A DNA stretch of 64,000 bases from assembly GCA_905221605.1 (NCBI GenBank), contig CAJNDS010002619.1, positions 276,374 through 340,373 of the forward strand, given 5' to 3'. The notes beneath the pieces were generated by a model. The model was not told where the DNA came from. It did no database searches and saw only the letters and a program-made list of their open reading frames with translations. Each line of letters opens with the position of its first letter. The stretch's first letter is position 1. The DNA is from Symbiodinium natans (taxonomy: Eukaryota > Sar > Dinophyceae > Suessiales > Symbiodiniaceae). The position numbers and the translations under genes are program-made. This document shows positions 1 to 10,837 of the stretch, in pieces.

Positions 1-640
1 CAGAGTTCCTGGGCTTCCATGGCAGCTGCACCCCTCAGCTCTCACGCAGGCTTCTTGTTCTAGAACTGCATTTTTATGAACGAACCAAATGTGGACCCAA
101 GGTCAATGGTGGCGAATGGAAGAGGCCAAAAGGGCCAAGCGCGACCACTTTCCTGAAGTCAAGGAGATGAACTACACGCTGGTCCGAGATCAAGTCATGC
201 ACTGCCTTGGCTTTGATTCTGCTGTCTGTCGGGCAGGCTTGTGTGCAACGCGGCGCATTTCATGTGGCTGCTCGAGGTGCAGAGAGCAATGGGGTTCGGC
301 AAGTTGGGCCTCTTGGAGCTGTTGTTGCTCTCACCGAAAGAGCCCTAGTGGCGAATTGATCTCATTGTGCAGCTACTGGCACGTCCACCACTCACTAGGA
401 TACGAAGGTGGGTGGATGTACTGGCCACGCTGCTGAGACAAGAGGACGAGAGCGAGATAGAGATCTTCTATTTGGCGGACAAAGCGCCCGAGAGACTTTC
501 GCGAACGCGGACAGCAGCTGGAAGATGTTCAGAGATGATGCAGGTCAATGACAGAGGCTGTGGAAAGGGTCCCTTGCTCGTTCCTGGCAGGCATTACCGA
601 CGCTGGGTTACAGCCCTCCAGCGGCGGCCGTGAGCAAAAA
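1..640 (+). other. Unique island without telomere-like repeats, possible degraded coding
   Basis: This stretch has no TTTAGGG/CCCTAAA motifs. Two overlapping plus-strand open frames (89-436 and 367-633) cover it. The first is rich in Trp and Cys, the second is charged, with EDESEIEIFYLADKAPERL near its start. I recognise neither. The frame change at about 370-430 could be a frameshift or a splice boundary. It may be the 3' part of a gene entering from the left of the window. Confidence 0.2.
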
Positions 641-654
641 GAAGCACCTCCACG

Positions 655-753
655 ATGCGAATTCTTCTTGTCGCTCTGTTTCATGTAATTGCATCGATTG
701 GCATCCATCGGGGATTCGCCCCTCTCGGAGCATCAGGCTACGGTGTCTCGTAA
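655..753 (+). CDS. Signal-peptide-like 32-codon ORF, unknown
   Basis: The ATG is followed by a basic residue, a hydrophobic core (ILLVALFHVIASIGI) and then HRGFAPLGASGYG before a TAA stop. The layout is that of a cleavable signal peptide. A Phe-Ala-Pro just after the hydrophobic core recalls the FVAP-type start of dinoflagellate plastid transit peptides, which is family knowledge and only an analogy here. It could be the first exon of a secreted or plastid-targeted protein, or chance. No downstream exon was identified. Confidence 0.2.
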   Translation: MRILLVALFHVIASIGIHRGFAPLGASGYGVS

Positions 754-2010
754 AGAAGCATTGGGTATGGAACTTCCGAAAACTTAGACTTTTTTGTGTC
801 TAGGCAGACATCCTCAATCTCCCTGAGAGAGCCAGGGTGTCACTATGCCTGTTACCATACGGCGGTGCCAAGTGTTTGGGAACCCTAGACCCTGCATCAT
901 CCAATGTTGCGATCGTTGCATGTCTAAAGGCCTGTGAAGAAAGTTTAGCCTTAGACCCTAAACCTCAAGCCCCCAAGCCTTAAGCCCCGCAAGCCCTGAC
1001 ATGGCGCGACAATTTCAGCTTGATGGCTCGAGACTAGAGACTTTTAGAGTCTTGGTAGCTCTCTCCCGCAGGTCTACCTCCCTCTGAGGATCTAGCTCAG
1101 CCATGAACCTAAACTGTGAAGCCAACTCACTCCCTTGAGCGAGAATCTGGAGCTGCGAGCAGTTCTAGGGAATCTTGCTTGGATCGTAACGAGGAAGTAC
1201 TCTATATAGAAATTTGTAGGCATGGCGTGCGCAGTTTATCCAGATAAAGATATTTGAAGACACTGCCTAGTTTGCAACCATGACCCAGCAGCTCAGAATC
1301 CGTGCCCTGTCAGCGATGTTTCTGAAGGGTTTAGGATTTTAGGTGCTTTACGGGGTTTAGGGTTTTGTGCGTTTGGGCTTCGGGCCGGCTTTGGGGGTTC
1401 AAGAGGTTAGGGTCTCAGGGTTTTGGGTTTAGGGAAATTCAAGGTCTTGGACCCGGGAATTGAGGGTTGCACTGTACCACGCAGGCTTCGGCGTATCAGG
1501 TGTGCACTGGTCTCTGCCAAGTTGTAGTGTCGAAAGGCATTTTCAGACGTCAAAAATGCAATGGTGCTACAGCAAAGAATTCGCCTGCACCTCACTGGAC
1601 TACTTCCTAAGCCTGGGCTGAAGGCAGTTTCCAGGGATTCAATAGCTCTTGAGCTCAGGGCTGCTCAGTGTTGAGTGAGGGACGTGATGTGGAGCATAAG
1701 GAGTGTCCGGTTTTTCGATCGCGCGTTCTCCGAGAAACCTCAAACCTTCTGAACACTAGAGCCAAGGAGCCTTCTACACTCTAAACCCAAAGACTCCTAC
1801 AGACCTCATAGGGCACCTGAAGGCCCCAGGAACCCTAATCCCCCGTGCCCTGAAGCCCAAAGGGTTTCGGGTGTAGGCCTCAAGGGTTTTTGCTTTTGGG
1901 ACTTCAAATTTAGGATTGACGGCATCCTTAAACCTGTCGCGCGAAACCCTACTAGAGAACAGTTGTCCCGAAAGCATGTTCAAGCCACGATTCAATCCTT
2001 GAATCACGCC
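754..2010. repeat. Degenerate telomere-like mosaic with short open pieces
   Basis: CCCTAAA (about 945-995) and TTTAGGG (about 1325-1440) derivatives alternate with short unique pieces. Two ATG-started short frames stand out: 1001-1087 (MARQFQLDGSRLETF..., 28 codons) and one from 1280 (MTQQLRIRALSAMFLKG). Neither is recognised. Nothing else can be supported in this interval. Confidence 0.35.
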
Positions 2011-2340
2011 GTCCATCCTTGCATCATCCATTGCGACATCCATCGCGACATCTAACGAAGACCCCTCACGAAGACCACCCGCCATCCATCACAACATCCA
2101 TCCATGCATCAAGGATGACGAAGAACCTTCAAGAAGACCACCCGCCATCCATCAGCACATCCATCACGACATCGATAACGACGAACCTTCACGAAGACCA
2201 CCCGCCATCCATCAGGACACATCAATCACGACTGCCATCCATGCATCAGCGATAACGAGGAACCTTCACGAAGACAACTCACCATCCATCACGACATCAA
2301 TCACGACATCCATCCATGCACCGTTCGCGAACGCAAAAGC
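2010..2340. repeat. CATCCA-type minisatellite
   Basis: Degenerate units of roughly 80 bp contain GACCACCCGCCATCCATCA followed by (A)CATCCATCACGACATC blocks. About four imperfect copies are visible. A related CATCCATCACG block reappears at 3215-3300, so the pair brackets the CGCAGAGGG array and a unique insert. Open frames across this region on both strands are by-products of the repeat. Confidence 0.7.
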
Positions 2341-2344
2341 GAAC

Positions 2345-2865
2345 GCCTCCCATGCACCAGCATCACGACGCCCCGCGAGCACGCAGAGGGTCGTCGCTTT
2401 TGCATCTCGACAACGCAAAAGCACTCAGAGTGTTGGCGGTCACGCGATCACGACACCTCGCGACCACGCAGAGGGTTCTCGAACGCCAAACCACGCATTT
2501 TGTGCGTCTCGACAACGCAAGAGCACGCAAAAGGTCATCGTTCATATGCGATCACGATACACGCAGAGGGTCGTCGTTTTTACGTTTGGACACCGCAAAA
2601 GCACGCAGAGGGTCATACGCGGAGGGCCGTCGTTTTTGCGTTTCGACAATGCGAAAAACACGCGAGGCTTGGCATTCACGCGATCACGACACGCCGGGCC
2701 CACGCAGAGGGTCATGGTTTTTTTGTGCTTCGACAACGCAAAAACACGCCGAGGGTGATCGTTCATCGTTCACGCGATCACGACACCCCAAGAAGACGCA
2801 AAGGGTCGTAGTTTTTGCCTTTCGACAACGCGAAAACACGCAGAGGGTTGGCGTTTTTGCATTTT
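2345..2865. repeat. CGCAGAGGG-type degenerate minisatellite
   Basis: Repeated phrases are ACGCAGAGGGTC, GTCGTTTTTGC, TTCGACAACGCAAAA and GATCACGACAC, recurring every 60-100 bp for about 500 bp. The repeat gives several overlapping open frames on both strands, the longest 332 codons, with no recognisable domain. I treat these as repeat-derived. Confidence 0.7.
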
Positions 2866-3214
2866 TTTTGACCCAGGTGCGGCCGCCACGTGCTTTAACA
2901 CATAATCCGAGCATCTGTTTAATTGGGCCCCACCCCCCCCCCCCCACCGCAATAAGAACGGCGGGGCGCCGCAATAATAAGACAATGGCAATTATCACCG
3001 ATCCAAACTGCAGCTCAGCATGCAAAAAAAGAAGCCTTCGGACTAGATTTTTCAACTCCCCCCCCCGGAAAATGTTCTTTAAATGTGGTGGTGTTTCCCC
3101 ATACGAAAGCCCCCGCACTGGAAAGCAGTCTTGCAGCCGGATTTTCGACGAAAATCTTGAAATGTGGAGGTATGTAATTGAACAGATGCGGATTATGAAT
3201 TTCAAGAGGAGAAC
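2866..3214. other. Unique 350-bp insert inside the minisatellite
   Basis: This stretch contains a C homopolymer (about 2932-2945) and AT-richer sequence, with no tandem repeats and no telomere-like heptamers. It sits between the CGCAGAGGG array and the second CATCCA block, so it may be an insertion or the original spacer. No gene is recognised. Confidence 0.35.
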
Positions 3215-3305
3215 CCACGAAATCCATCACGCCATCATCCAGGCATCATCCATGATGCCATCCATCACGTCATCCATACAACGACGACTCTTTAACGACA
3301 ACCGC
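3215..3305. repeat. Second CATCCA-type block
   Basis: Short CATCCATCACGCCATCATCC-like units resemble those at 2010-2340 and close the composite minisatellite locus. Confidence 0.5.
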
Positions 3306-4090
3306 CTCCGCTGAAAAGCCCTCTACCATGGTTTCGAGAAAAGAGCCTCATATGATCAAGGCAACACCTGCTTCGACCTCGAGGATGCCGCCCCGCTGGC
3401 TCCGCTCCGGCGGGTGAGTCACTGGGCTTCGGAGTCGTTTTTTTGGTGGTGCTTTGGGTGCATGGCTTTACGCGGTGTTTTGGGCTGGCGTTGGAATTTC
3501 GGGTTAGGGTTTAGGCTTCAAGGTGTTGTGAGCTCGGAGTTCAGAGCGCAGGCTGTGGATTGAAAGCGCTGTTGTGTAGTACAGTTCGATTAATTACAGC
3601 ATATGTGAGATACCCCATGCTACAGGTCTGACGGACAGTTTGAGCCCTAACCCTGAACCCCACACCCTAAACCCTGAACCCTAAACTCTAAAGCCCCAAA
3701 AGCTCCTAAACCCTCAGCCCCTCAAGGCGACGCGCCAGCGCCACGGACCCGCGGACGGTGACGTCGGAGTGGCCGGCGCAAGCTCTCCTGGACCAAACCC
3801 AGTTTGAGTTAGGGTCCAGGGTTTTAGGGCTTAGGGCTTGTAGGGTTTAGGGTTTAGGGCTTTGGGTTTAGGTTGTTTTCTGAGGTTCAAAGCACATCTG
3901 ATTCCTTTTCACTGCCGGGAAGGGTCGTGCAGCTGGCAGCACTTGTCGAGAACGCGCAGGCACGGTCTATTGGGACGTCTGCGTGAAGAGAAAACAAGAG
4001 TGCGACAGAAACTGCTTCTCCTGAGCCTAAACTCTTAACCCCTTAAAGTTTAAGGTTTAGGGGTTAGGCTACTTACTCTTGTCTGTAAAT
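3306..4090. repeat. Telomere-like mosaic with two GC-rich open pieces
   Basis: CCCTAAA derivatives (3640-3720) and TTTAGGG derivatives (3800-3880, 4040-4070) surround two open pieces. One is at 3727-3804, starting after AG and closed by TGA. The other is at about 3885-3990 and includes RVVQLAALVENAQARSIG. Both are exon-like by the criteria used elsewhere in this window but are not recognised. Confidence 0.35.
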
Positions 4091-4093
4091 CAG

Positions 4094-4305
4094 GGCTGCG
4101 CTCGGGGGGAGAGTTGCTGCTTGCTCGGGCCGAAAGGTCGTCCTTGGTCAGGGCCGCACCCCAAGTACAGGCACCCCTTACCTCAAGACACACTGGCGGC
4201 CCTTAAGTTTTGGGACGCCGCGTGTCTTCAAGTGGTAGTTGGAGCCAGGGCCCCCCAATTTCCACACTGTTTTCTTCCCAACCGAGGCCCCGCCGCAACA
4301 GAGAG
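4094..4305 (+). CDS. Exon-like segment with consensus donor, unknown product
   Basis: The 212-nt open segment begins directly after AG (4092-4093) and ends at AACAGAGAG followed by GTGAGA, a strong splice donor. The frame reads GCARGESCCLLGPKGRPW near its start and LKFWDAACLQVVVGARAP near its end, about 70 residues without a stop. Telomere-like sequence flanks it upstream. A second plus-strand frame is also open over the 5' half, so the frame is not certain. No domain is recognised. It could be an internal exon or a fragment of one. Confidence 0.35.
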
Positions 4306-4468
4306 GTGAGAAGAGTTCGCCCATGACAGGCAAAACTTACCTAGGCAGGCCCTTGGAATTGTTTTTACATGCTGGTGAACTGCTACACCCTGTGAAACAA
4401 CCCTCATTACAGCCCTGAGCCTGCCCTAAGCCCTGTGAACATCCGCAAATCCTCCAACCCTTCCAGGC

Positions 4469-4768
4469 TTGCTTGGGCAATCCAAGAATGCTTGTTATGT
4501 CATGTTGCAGAACATTCACGCGGAACTTTGTGTGCAACGGTCGAAAGGCAGGCATGCCACGTGTAGACTTTCGATGTCTGCTGTTCCGAAGCATCTGATG
4601 GTCAGAGTCCAAGATGCCAAGATGTCGTGCCAGGAAGCCCATGGAAGCCCAAGACCTTCATGTAACGCCTGCCTTTTGAAATCTTCAAGAACAAAATCGA
4701 CCTGTCTAGAATCCCTGTCAGCAGCTGACTCGCATTCCCGAAAACTCGGCTCGTCAGCACACGCTTGA
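4469..4768 (+). CDS. Short unknown ORF in a unique island
   Basis: A 99-codon ATG-started frame lies in a non-telomeric island. It reads CRLSMSAVPKHLMVRVQDAK in its middle and runs up to the 18-bp minisatellite. A minus-strand frame of similar length covers the same bases, so coding status is unproven. No signal peptide, membrane segment or known motif is visible. Confidence 0.2.
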   Translation: MLGQSKNACYVMLQNIHAELCVQRSKGRHATCRLSMSAVPKHLMVRVQDAKMSCQEAHGSPRPSCNACLLKSSRTKSTCLESLSAADSHSRKLGSSAHA

Positions 4769-4770
4769 GC

Positions 4771-4872
4771 GCAGCAGCATGGAGCACCACAGCAGCATAG
4801 AGCACCACAGCAGCATAGAGCACCACAGCAGCATAGAGCACCGCAGCATACAGCACCACAGCATAGAGCACC
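4771..4872. repeat. 18-bp minisatellite
   Basis: About five copies of an 18-bp unit (AGCAGCATAGAGCACCAC with small variations) are present. The unit length is a multiple of three, so it opens a Ser-Ile-Glu-His-His repeat on plus and a Leu-Tyr-Ala-Ala-Val repeat on minus. These are compositional and not evidence of a gene. Confidence 0.85.
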
Positions 4873-6045
4873 CTAAACCCGCAACCCTAAACCCCGAAAA
4901 AGGAGCCTCAAACCAGCCATGGAATCGGAGGGCGGCGACGACCACTGGTTGCTGCACTGGCTGAAGGCAATCAGGATGATTTTTCGGGTTTAGGATGTAG
5001 GGTTTAGGGTTCAAGGCTTGGGTCAAAAGCTCCGTGTCCAGACTTTGGGGTCATCAGGTTTGGGGTGGCACCTTTTGGCGCCAGCACGGGTGCAGTCCTT
5101 GCCCCAAATGCTTACCCCACAACAACGAACCGGTACTCGTACCTTATTCCTGAATCCTAGTCCTAATCCCTAGTCCCCAACAAACCCTGAACCCCTAAAC
5201 CCGAATTTGCCCTGAGGCCAGCGGCAAATGCCCGAGCGTGGCTGGTGAGAGAAAGCTGAGCCCCCAGCTGTTGACTCAAGCCGCACATGATTTATTACCC
5301 CTGCTTGAAGGGGTTTAGGGTTTAGGTTGCCACGAGTAGGGCTACAGAGTGTTAGGAATCCCTGGATGAAGTGAGTCAGAGGAAGTTCTGGTTTGGGGTT
5401 GAGGGTTCGGGGTCTAGGGTTTGGGGTTGAGGGGTGGGCCGCAGGTGCCACCTCCTTTGACATTTGGGTTTTGACCTGGGTTGATAGGGTTTGGGGTTTA
5501 GGGCCTCAGCTTTAGTGTTTAGGGCGTTTTTTGTCGCTTCGGGTTTTGGGCTGGCAGGGTTATAGGGTTTAGCCTAAACCCTCAATCTCTAGGCCCAATT
5601 GTTTTTGTCAGGGAGCGCCAGCGCGGCCGGTCCAGCTCCCCGAGTTGGCCCCAACCTCAGATTAACAGCTGAGCAACGTTCAGGGCATCGCCTTCTTGGG
5701 CTGTTGCTGAAAGGTTGGGGCTGAAGGTTACAAGTAGAGTTTCTAAAGGTTTGTTGATTTTGACCTTGGTAGCCAAACCTGCTGTTGGCTGTCAGGCGGA
5801 TCGAGCAGCGCGTGGGGCGGTCCGCCATGAGGCTCGGGTGGGGAAAGGGGGTAATCTGTGTGTTTTTTGGCGTTACCGTGTCTTTGTTGTGTCTTTTTTG
5901 TTCTGACGTCTCGAGGAACAGCTTGCCATTGCTTCATTGTGTTTTTCGCGTCATCGGTGTCTTTTGTTTTGGCGTTATCTCTGTGTGTGTGTGTGTGTGT
6001 TCTTTTAAGCGTTATCTGAGCTGTGTCTTTTTGTTCTCGTCAAGC
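4873..6045. repeat. Telomere-like mosaic and T/G-rich tract
   Basis: CCCTAAA and TTTAGGG derivatives alternate with unique pieces. From about 5850 to 6045 the sequence is T/G-rich with recurring GTGTCTTTTTGTTCT-like phrases and a (GT)n run at about 5985-6000. No gene is supported. The hydrophobic open frame over the T/G tract follows from composition. Confidence 0.5.
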
Positions 6046-6047
6046 CT

Positions 6048-6915
6048 AAACCCCTGAACCCTAACCCTAAACCCTAAACCCTAAACCCTAAACCCTAAAC
6101 CCTAAACCCCTAAACCCCTAAACCCCTAAACCCCTAAACCCAAAACCCTACACCCTAAACCCCCCCCCCCCCAGCCCTAAGCCCTAAAGGCGTAAAAACT
6201 CTAAAAACCCTAAACTTCACCCGAAGCCCTAAACCCTAAACCCAAAAAAACGCAGAACACCCTAGGCCCTGCACCCTAACTAAACCCCGAAACCTAAACC
6301 CAAAACCCCAAACCCCAAACCCTAAACCCTAATCCGGAGCCGAAAGCCCTAAAACCCTAAACCCCAAACCTTAAACCCTAAACTCGACAAGCTCTAAAGC
6401 CTGAAGCCCAAAACCTAAGCCCTAAACCTTAAAAAGCAAAAAAACACCCTGAACCCTAAAGCAAAAAACCCTGGACACTAAACCCCAAAGCCTAACCGGA
6501 AACCCTAAACCTAAAACCTCAACCCAAAACCCTAAAGTCTAACCCGGAACCAAAAGGCCTAAAACCCTAAACCCATACCCGAAACCCTAAACCCCTAAAC
6601 CCTGAACCCCCAAACCCTAAACCCTAAACCCAGAAAATGAACCCTACACCCTAAACCCTAAATCCTAAACCCGAAACCCTACACCCTAAACCCGAAGCCC
6701 CCCAAAACCCCTAAACCCAAAACCCTCAACCCCACACCCCAAACCCTAAACCCTAAACCTTCAACATCCTTCAACCCTTAAACCCTACACCCTCAACCCT
6801 AAACCCCAAACCCAAAACCCCAAATCCCACCTTAAACCCTAAACCCTGAACCCCAACCCGGAAGCCCTGGACCCTAAACCCCAAACCCGAAACCCTAAAC
6901 CCTACAAGCTATCCC
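6048..6915. repeat. Long degenerate CCCTAAA field
   Basis: Almost 870 bp consist of CCCTAAA and its one-base variants (CCCCTAAA, CCCTGAA, CCCTACA, CCCAAAA, CCGAAAC), all in one orientation. It starts with near-perfect heptamers and octamers at 6056-6140 and decays rightwards. It is the longest heptamer-class field in the window and reads as an interstitial telomere tract that has mutated in place. Confidence 0.9.
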
Positions 6916-7930
6916 TGAACCCGCAAGCCAAAAAAAGACGCAGATGACCCCCAAAATCACGCAGATAATTACAGGAAACACGTCATTTCCTCTGGATTTT
7001 GGTCTTAAGCGGGCAAGTTTACAGCCTCAATCAAGAACCATGAGCCCTAGAAGAGCGATGTCTAGCGGTGGCCGTCAGGACTGGCTGGGTATCATAGAAG
7101 CCTCACATACCAGCTTCAAGAGGCCCCCCCAAGCGGCACATCAATGCTCAGCTTGATCTGCTGTGGGATGCCTTGTGTGTGATGGTCATGAAAATGTGCA
7201 TGACGTTTAATGCATCCTGAGCTAGACACCCGAAACAGAGTTTGCCATATCTCGCTGATTGCCTGCAAGGTATGACTCGGATAAAGCCGACTTCAACGAG
7301 GCTTGGGGGACTTCTGAGAGACAGAAGTTGGTAAAGAGATGCACATCCAGTTGCCGTTCCACTTTGTGTCGCTGCGTCGCCATGAAGCTTTCGGTTGTGT
7401 CATGCGAAGCGTGATGATTGCTTCAGCTGCCTCTGTTTGTGTGAGTGTGTGTGTGTGCCTAGAAACCTTAGAGTATCGCGCTATGGCACCTAATTCCATC
7501 ATGGTACTAGACATGAACCCTCTGGGTACCTTTTGGGCCTTAGGTAGGAGTTGCCGCTGTAGGGTAGGCACCAGGGTTAAGGATTGTTGGTGCAGGGTAT
7601 GGATCGCGGATTGTGGGCTTGCGTATAGGGGGCGTTTTGGGGCTACTGCGCCACCTCCAATATAAAATGGGACCCAAGTACGGCTTAGTTGACCAAGGAT
7701 TTGTTGGGCTTTGTTTTATGTTGGTGGGTGGTTGAGGTGGGGGTCATATAGGATCCCTCTATATTTTTTTCCCTTGCAGGCTGTCTGCTCTCCTCTATGT
7801 ACATATTTACTATACTACTTAGAACAGGGGCCCTGTTAACGACCACCCCTAGCACCTGCAAAACCATAAACAAAAGTTGTCGTTCAATTGGAACCGCCAG
7901 CAAACTCCATAATCCCAAAAAGAACATCAT
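6916..7930. other. Unique island, no recognised gene
   Basis: About 1 kb lacks telomere-like repeats and has a short (GT)n run near 7440-7460. Overlapping open frames of 60-110 codons exist on both strands (for example 7339-7665 plus and 7293-7571 minus). None has a recognisable domain. A TTTATGTTGG-containing, T-rich stretch closes it at 7690-7780. Confidence 0.3.
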
Positions 7931-9039
7931 TTCGGCAACCCCTAAAACCTGATGGCAAGCCAGGACTTGGAGCTCTGGTCTCAGGGTTTAGGGATTTCGC
8001 TGTTTCGGGTTTTTAGGTTTTAGTTTTTAGGGATTTCGGTGTGTGGTTTAGGGATGTCGGTGTGGGGTTTAGGGATTTCGGTGTGAACCCCAAACCAATA
8101 AACCCCAAACCCTAGCGCAGGGCGTACTTTTAGAGTCTACAGGTTTCGAGGCCTTGGGGCCAGAGGTCTATAGGGTTGAGGGTTGGGGCTATGGCTTTTT
8201 GGGTTTTTAGGGTTTATGGTTGATAGGGTTTATAGGCAGAGTTGAGGGTTTTGTAGGGTTTAGGCTTTACAGGGTTTAGAGGCAGAGTTCAGGGTTTATT
8301 CGGGTTTAGGATTTTTAGGCTTTAGGGTTTAATAGGGTTTAGGGCCTAGGGTTTGCAGGGCTTTGGGCCGTCTATCACCGGAAGGCCGGAAGGCATGGGG
8401 ACCCTTACTGAACACAATACCCTACACCCTAAAACCCTAAAACCCTAAACCCTAGAACCCTAAAACCCTAAACCCGAAAGCCTAAACCCTGAGCCCTGAA
8501 ACCCTAAAGCCCTGAAACCCTAGAACCCTAAAACCCTAAACCCAAGACCCTAAACCCTACAGGCCTAAAGCCCTTAAAACCAAGCCCTCAAGCCAAGGCC
8601 AGCAAGATGGAGAGGTCGGACATCGCAGCTCGCTTACGGGTTTGGGTGTTTCGGGTTTTCAGGTTTAGGGTTTTAAGTCTTCGGGTTCTAGGGTTTTAGG
8701 GTTCAGGGCCTGGGGCCTGGGGGTTGCGGGTTTATACAGGGTGTTTGGGACTTATGGTTTGGGATTACAGGGTTTTTAGGGTTTAGGGCTTGCAGGGTTT
8801 TTAGGGTTTTCGGGTTGAGGCTGCGAGGCTGGGTCACTTGATCCTGAGACCTCAACCCTAGTTCCTAACCCGCAAACCTTAAACCCTAATCCCTGAGACC
8901 CGCCATAGCTCCAAAAAGCTCCTGTAAGCCCCCAAATGTCTCGGGGATCCCTCTTGAAGGTCCTTCTTCTCAAAATCTAAGCTACCACCCCCGCCCCCAC
9001 CCCCCCCCCAAAGAAAAACAGAAAAGACAATAAAGCAAA
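7931..9039. repeat. Telomere-like mosaic
   Basis: TTTAGGG derivatives (7980-8350) are followed by CCCTAAA derivatives (8415-8600) and again TTTAGGG (8640-8820), so orientation switches at least three times in 1.1 kb. A short open piece at about 8605-8650 reads KMERSDIAARLRV. A C-rich stretch lies at 8985-9012. Confidence 0.7.
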
Positions 9040-9559
9040 GTACTCATGAAGCGTCGACACCTGAATGTGGTTAGGGTTTTGTGGTTTCAGGGTTTTCGGG
9101 GTTTTGGGGAACTAAGCTGAGATCTTAAACCTCAAAACCCCTAAACCTGTTTCTTAGCTTAACACCGAAACCCTAGTCCCTGCCTAGAACCCAAACCCCC
9201 AGACCGAGACCCTAAACCCCAAATCCTAAATCCTTAAACCCTGAACTCCCAGACTCTCAACCCCAAACCCCAACTTAGGTTTGGGTTGAGGGTGCATGTG
9301 CGTAGGGTCGAGGGGATCAGGGTTCGATTCAGGGTTCAGATTGCTGAATCCATAGGGGGGTTCCAATATTAGGGGCACCTTATCGGGGTTCCTACTCCAA
9401 GGGGATCCTACTCTATGTTCTGGGTCCTTTACTATTGTAAGCCCCCATAGCTTGTATAGGTTTCAGGTTCATAGGGTTTCATAGGTCGAATCGAGTCTTG
9501 TGGGGCTCTGCCACCTGACGCCCAAAACCCCAACCCCCTAAACCCTAAATTAAGTGAGG

Positions 9560-10500
9560 GGTCGCATCCGAGCGACAGACCCCGGCTTGTGGCCATTCGG
9601 CTAGCTACCTCCCCCTCCGCCGGCGGCTGGATTCCTGGAGCGGGCCCTTGAAGGGTGCTTCATCTGAGGGGCTTCCCAAGCTTGTGGAGAGGGACTTTGC
9701 AGGGGCCTCTTTCCAGACTTTTCAAGGGTGGTTTAAAGGTCACAAAAGTGCCTTCCCCGGGGGGAAGGCATTCCAGGGCTTCTCCGAGGCCTCTTCGAAC
9801 CCCCTCCGAGTTTCTTTAAAAAGTCTTGTATAAAGCGCCGGGCCCCCAAAACAAGGGGTTACCCCAGGATTTGCGGATTTGCTTGGGCCCAAAATGCGAT
9901 TTTTTAGCACAGAAATTGCTGGTTCTGGGCGCCCTTCCATTTCAGGATGTTTGGGGCTGGGGGCCTCGCGGCCTCTTCGAAACCTCTCCACAGCCTCTTC
10001 CAGGCCCGTCCGTGGCCTCTTCGAGGCCCCTCCCAGGCCTTGCCCAGATACTTTGAGGCCTTCCCTGCCCCGCGGGCCTTTCAAGAAACGTCGCGGACTG
10101 CCTCAGACCTTTCAGAGTCAGACCGAACATTTCTGAGCATTTTCCGAGTCTTTTCCGAGCTGGTTTGTGTCTTTCTCCGGTCTGGTCGTCCCTGGGCCTG
10201 ACATGTCGCGACCCGACCGGCCTCACTGGGCCTGACACGCCGCAGGCCCGAGAAGGGCCGAGGCTACCCCTATCCGCAAATCTCAACCTTTCACATGTGG
10301 CCTTTTCGAAACAGAATTCAAGATCGGGTCGGTGATGCTTTGTGGGGTGCATAAATTAAATATAAAAAGTCTCCCTTGAGGGGGGTTTGGAGGGTGAACC
10401 CTAAACCCTAACAGAGTATGGTGTGGGTGGCCGGGGTGGGTTGACAGGCAACGCGGCCCGGGGTGTTTCACACCCGAGCGCGCGCGCCCTCTCTGACACA
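9560..10500. other. GC-rich block present only in copy A
   Basis: The block is free of telomere-like heptamers from about 9590 to 10385 and has recurring GGCCTCTTCGA(A/G)GCC-like phrases at 9785-10035. Several overlapping frames of 75-136 codons are open on both strands because the block is GC-rich, so none is called. Copy B has only about 200 bp of unrelated sequence at the corresponding place (about 53345-53560). Confidence 0.5.
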
Positions 10501-10510
10501 CCCTAAACCC

Positions 10511-10800
10511 TATGCGGAGCAATAGCTTTGTCAAGTTGTTGTTGGTGTTAAAGGGTCAATGTACCCGCGGTTACATGGCTCAAGATGAAAAATACGTGTG
10601 TTGGGGCTACTGGCTTGAGGTTGGTGTTTAGGGGTTGGTTCCCCGGGTTGGTGGTTAGGCCTAGGCCGGTTATCTCTTCCCGGACCCCCTTTACCCCTCG
10701 GGTGCCTCTTCAGGGATTCAGGGTTTTTTGGGTTGAAACATATATCTGCAATCCTAGGGGTTTGGTTTTGGTTCCCCTTTCTCCTTCGGGTTGCCCCGCA
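10511..10800. repeat. ~300-bp segment, inverted relative to copy B
   Basis: It begins TGCGGAGCAATAGCTTTGTC and ends near GGGTTGCCCCGCACC. The reverse complement of this stretch lies at about 53660-53955, while the sequence on both sides is direct in the two copies. Both edges abut telomere-like heptamers. A 73-codon frame starting MKNTCVGATGLRLV exists in both copies, but indels shift it after about residue 43, so it is not a conserved protein. Confidence 0.85.
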
Positions 10801-10837
10801 CCCTAAACCCCAAACTCCAAACCCTAAACCCTCCCAG

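Noticed and set aside
2316-3314. 332-codon plus-strand protein
   Set aside because: It runs across minisatellite, a C homopolymer and unique insert without any domain, and equally open frames overlap it.
4602-5026. Leu-Tyr-Ala-Ala-Val repeat protein on the minus strand
   Set aside because: Encoded by the 18-bp minisatellite, whose period is divisible by three.
5785-6057. Small hydrophobic membrane protein
   Set aside because: The Val/Cys/Phe-rich frame is a direct product of a T/G-rich simple-sequence tract.
6048-6915. A true chromosome-end telomere
   Set aside because: The tract is internal, degenerate and flanked by unique sequence on both sides. No window edge is pure repeat.
10566-10580. 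Dinoflagellate spliced-leader relic (ATGGCTCAAG before an ATG)
   Set aside because: Only the last nine bases (TGGCTCAAG) match the known leader. A nine-base match in a 64-kb window on two strands is close to chance expectation.
10585-10806. Conserved 73-codon protein (MKNTCVGATGLRLV) shared with 53656-53877
   Set aside because: After about residue 43 the two copies are in different phases because of small indels, so there is no evidence of protein conservation.
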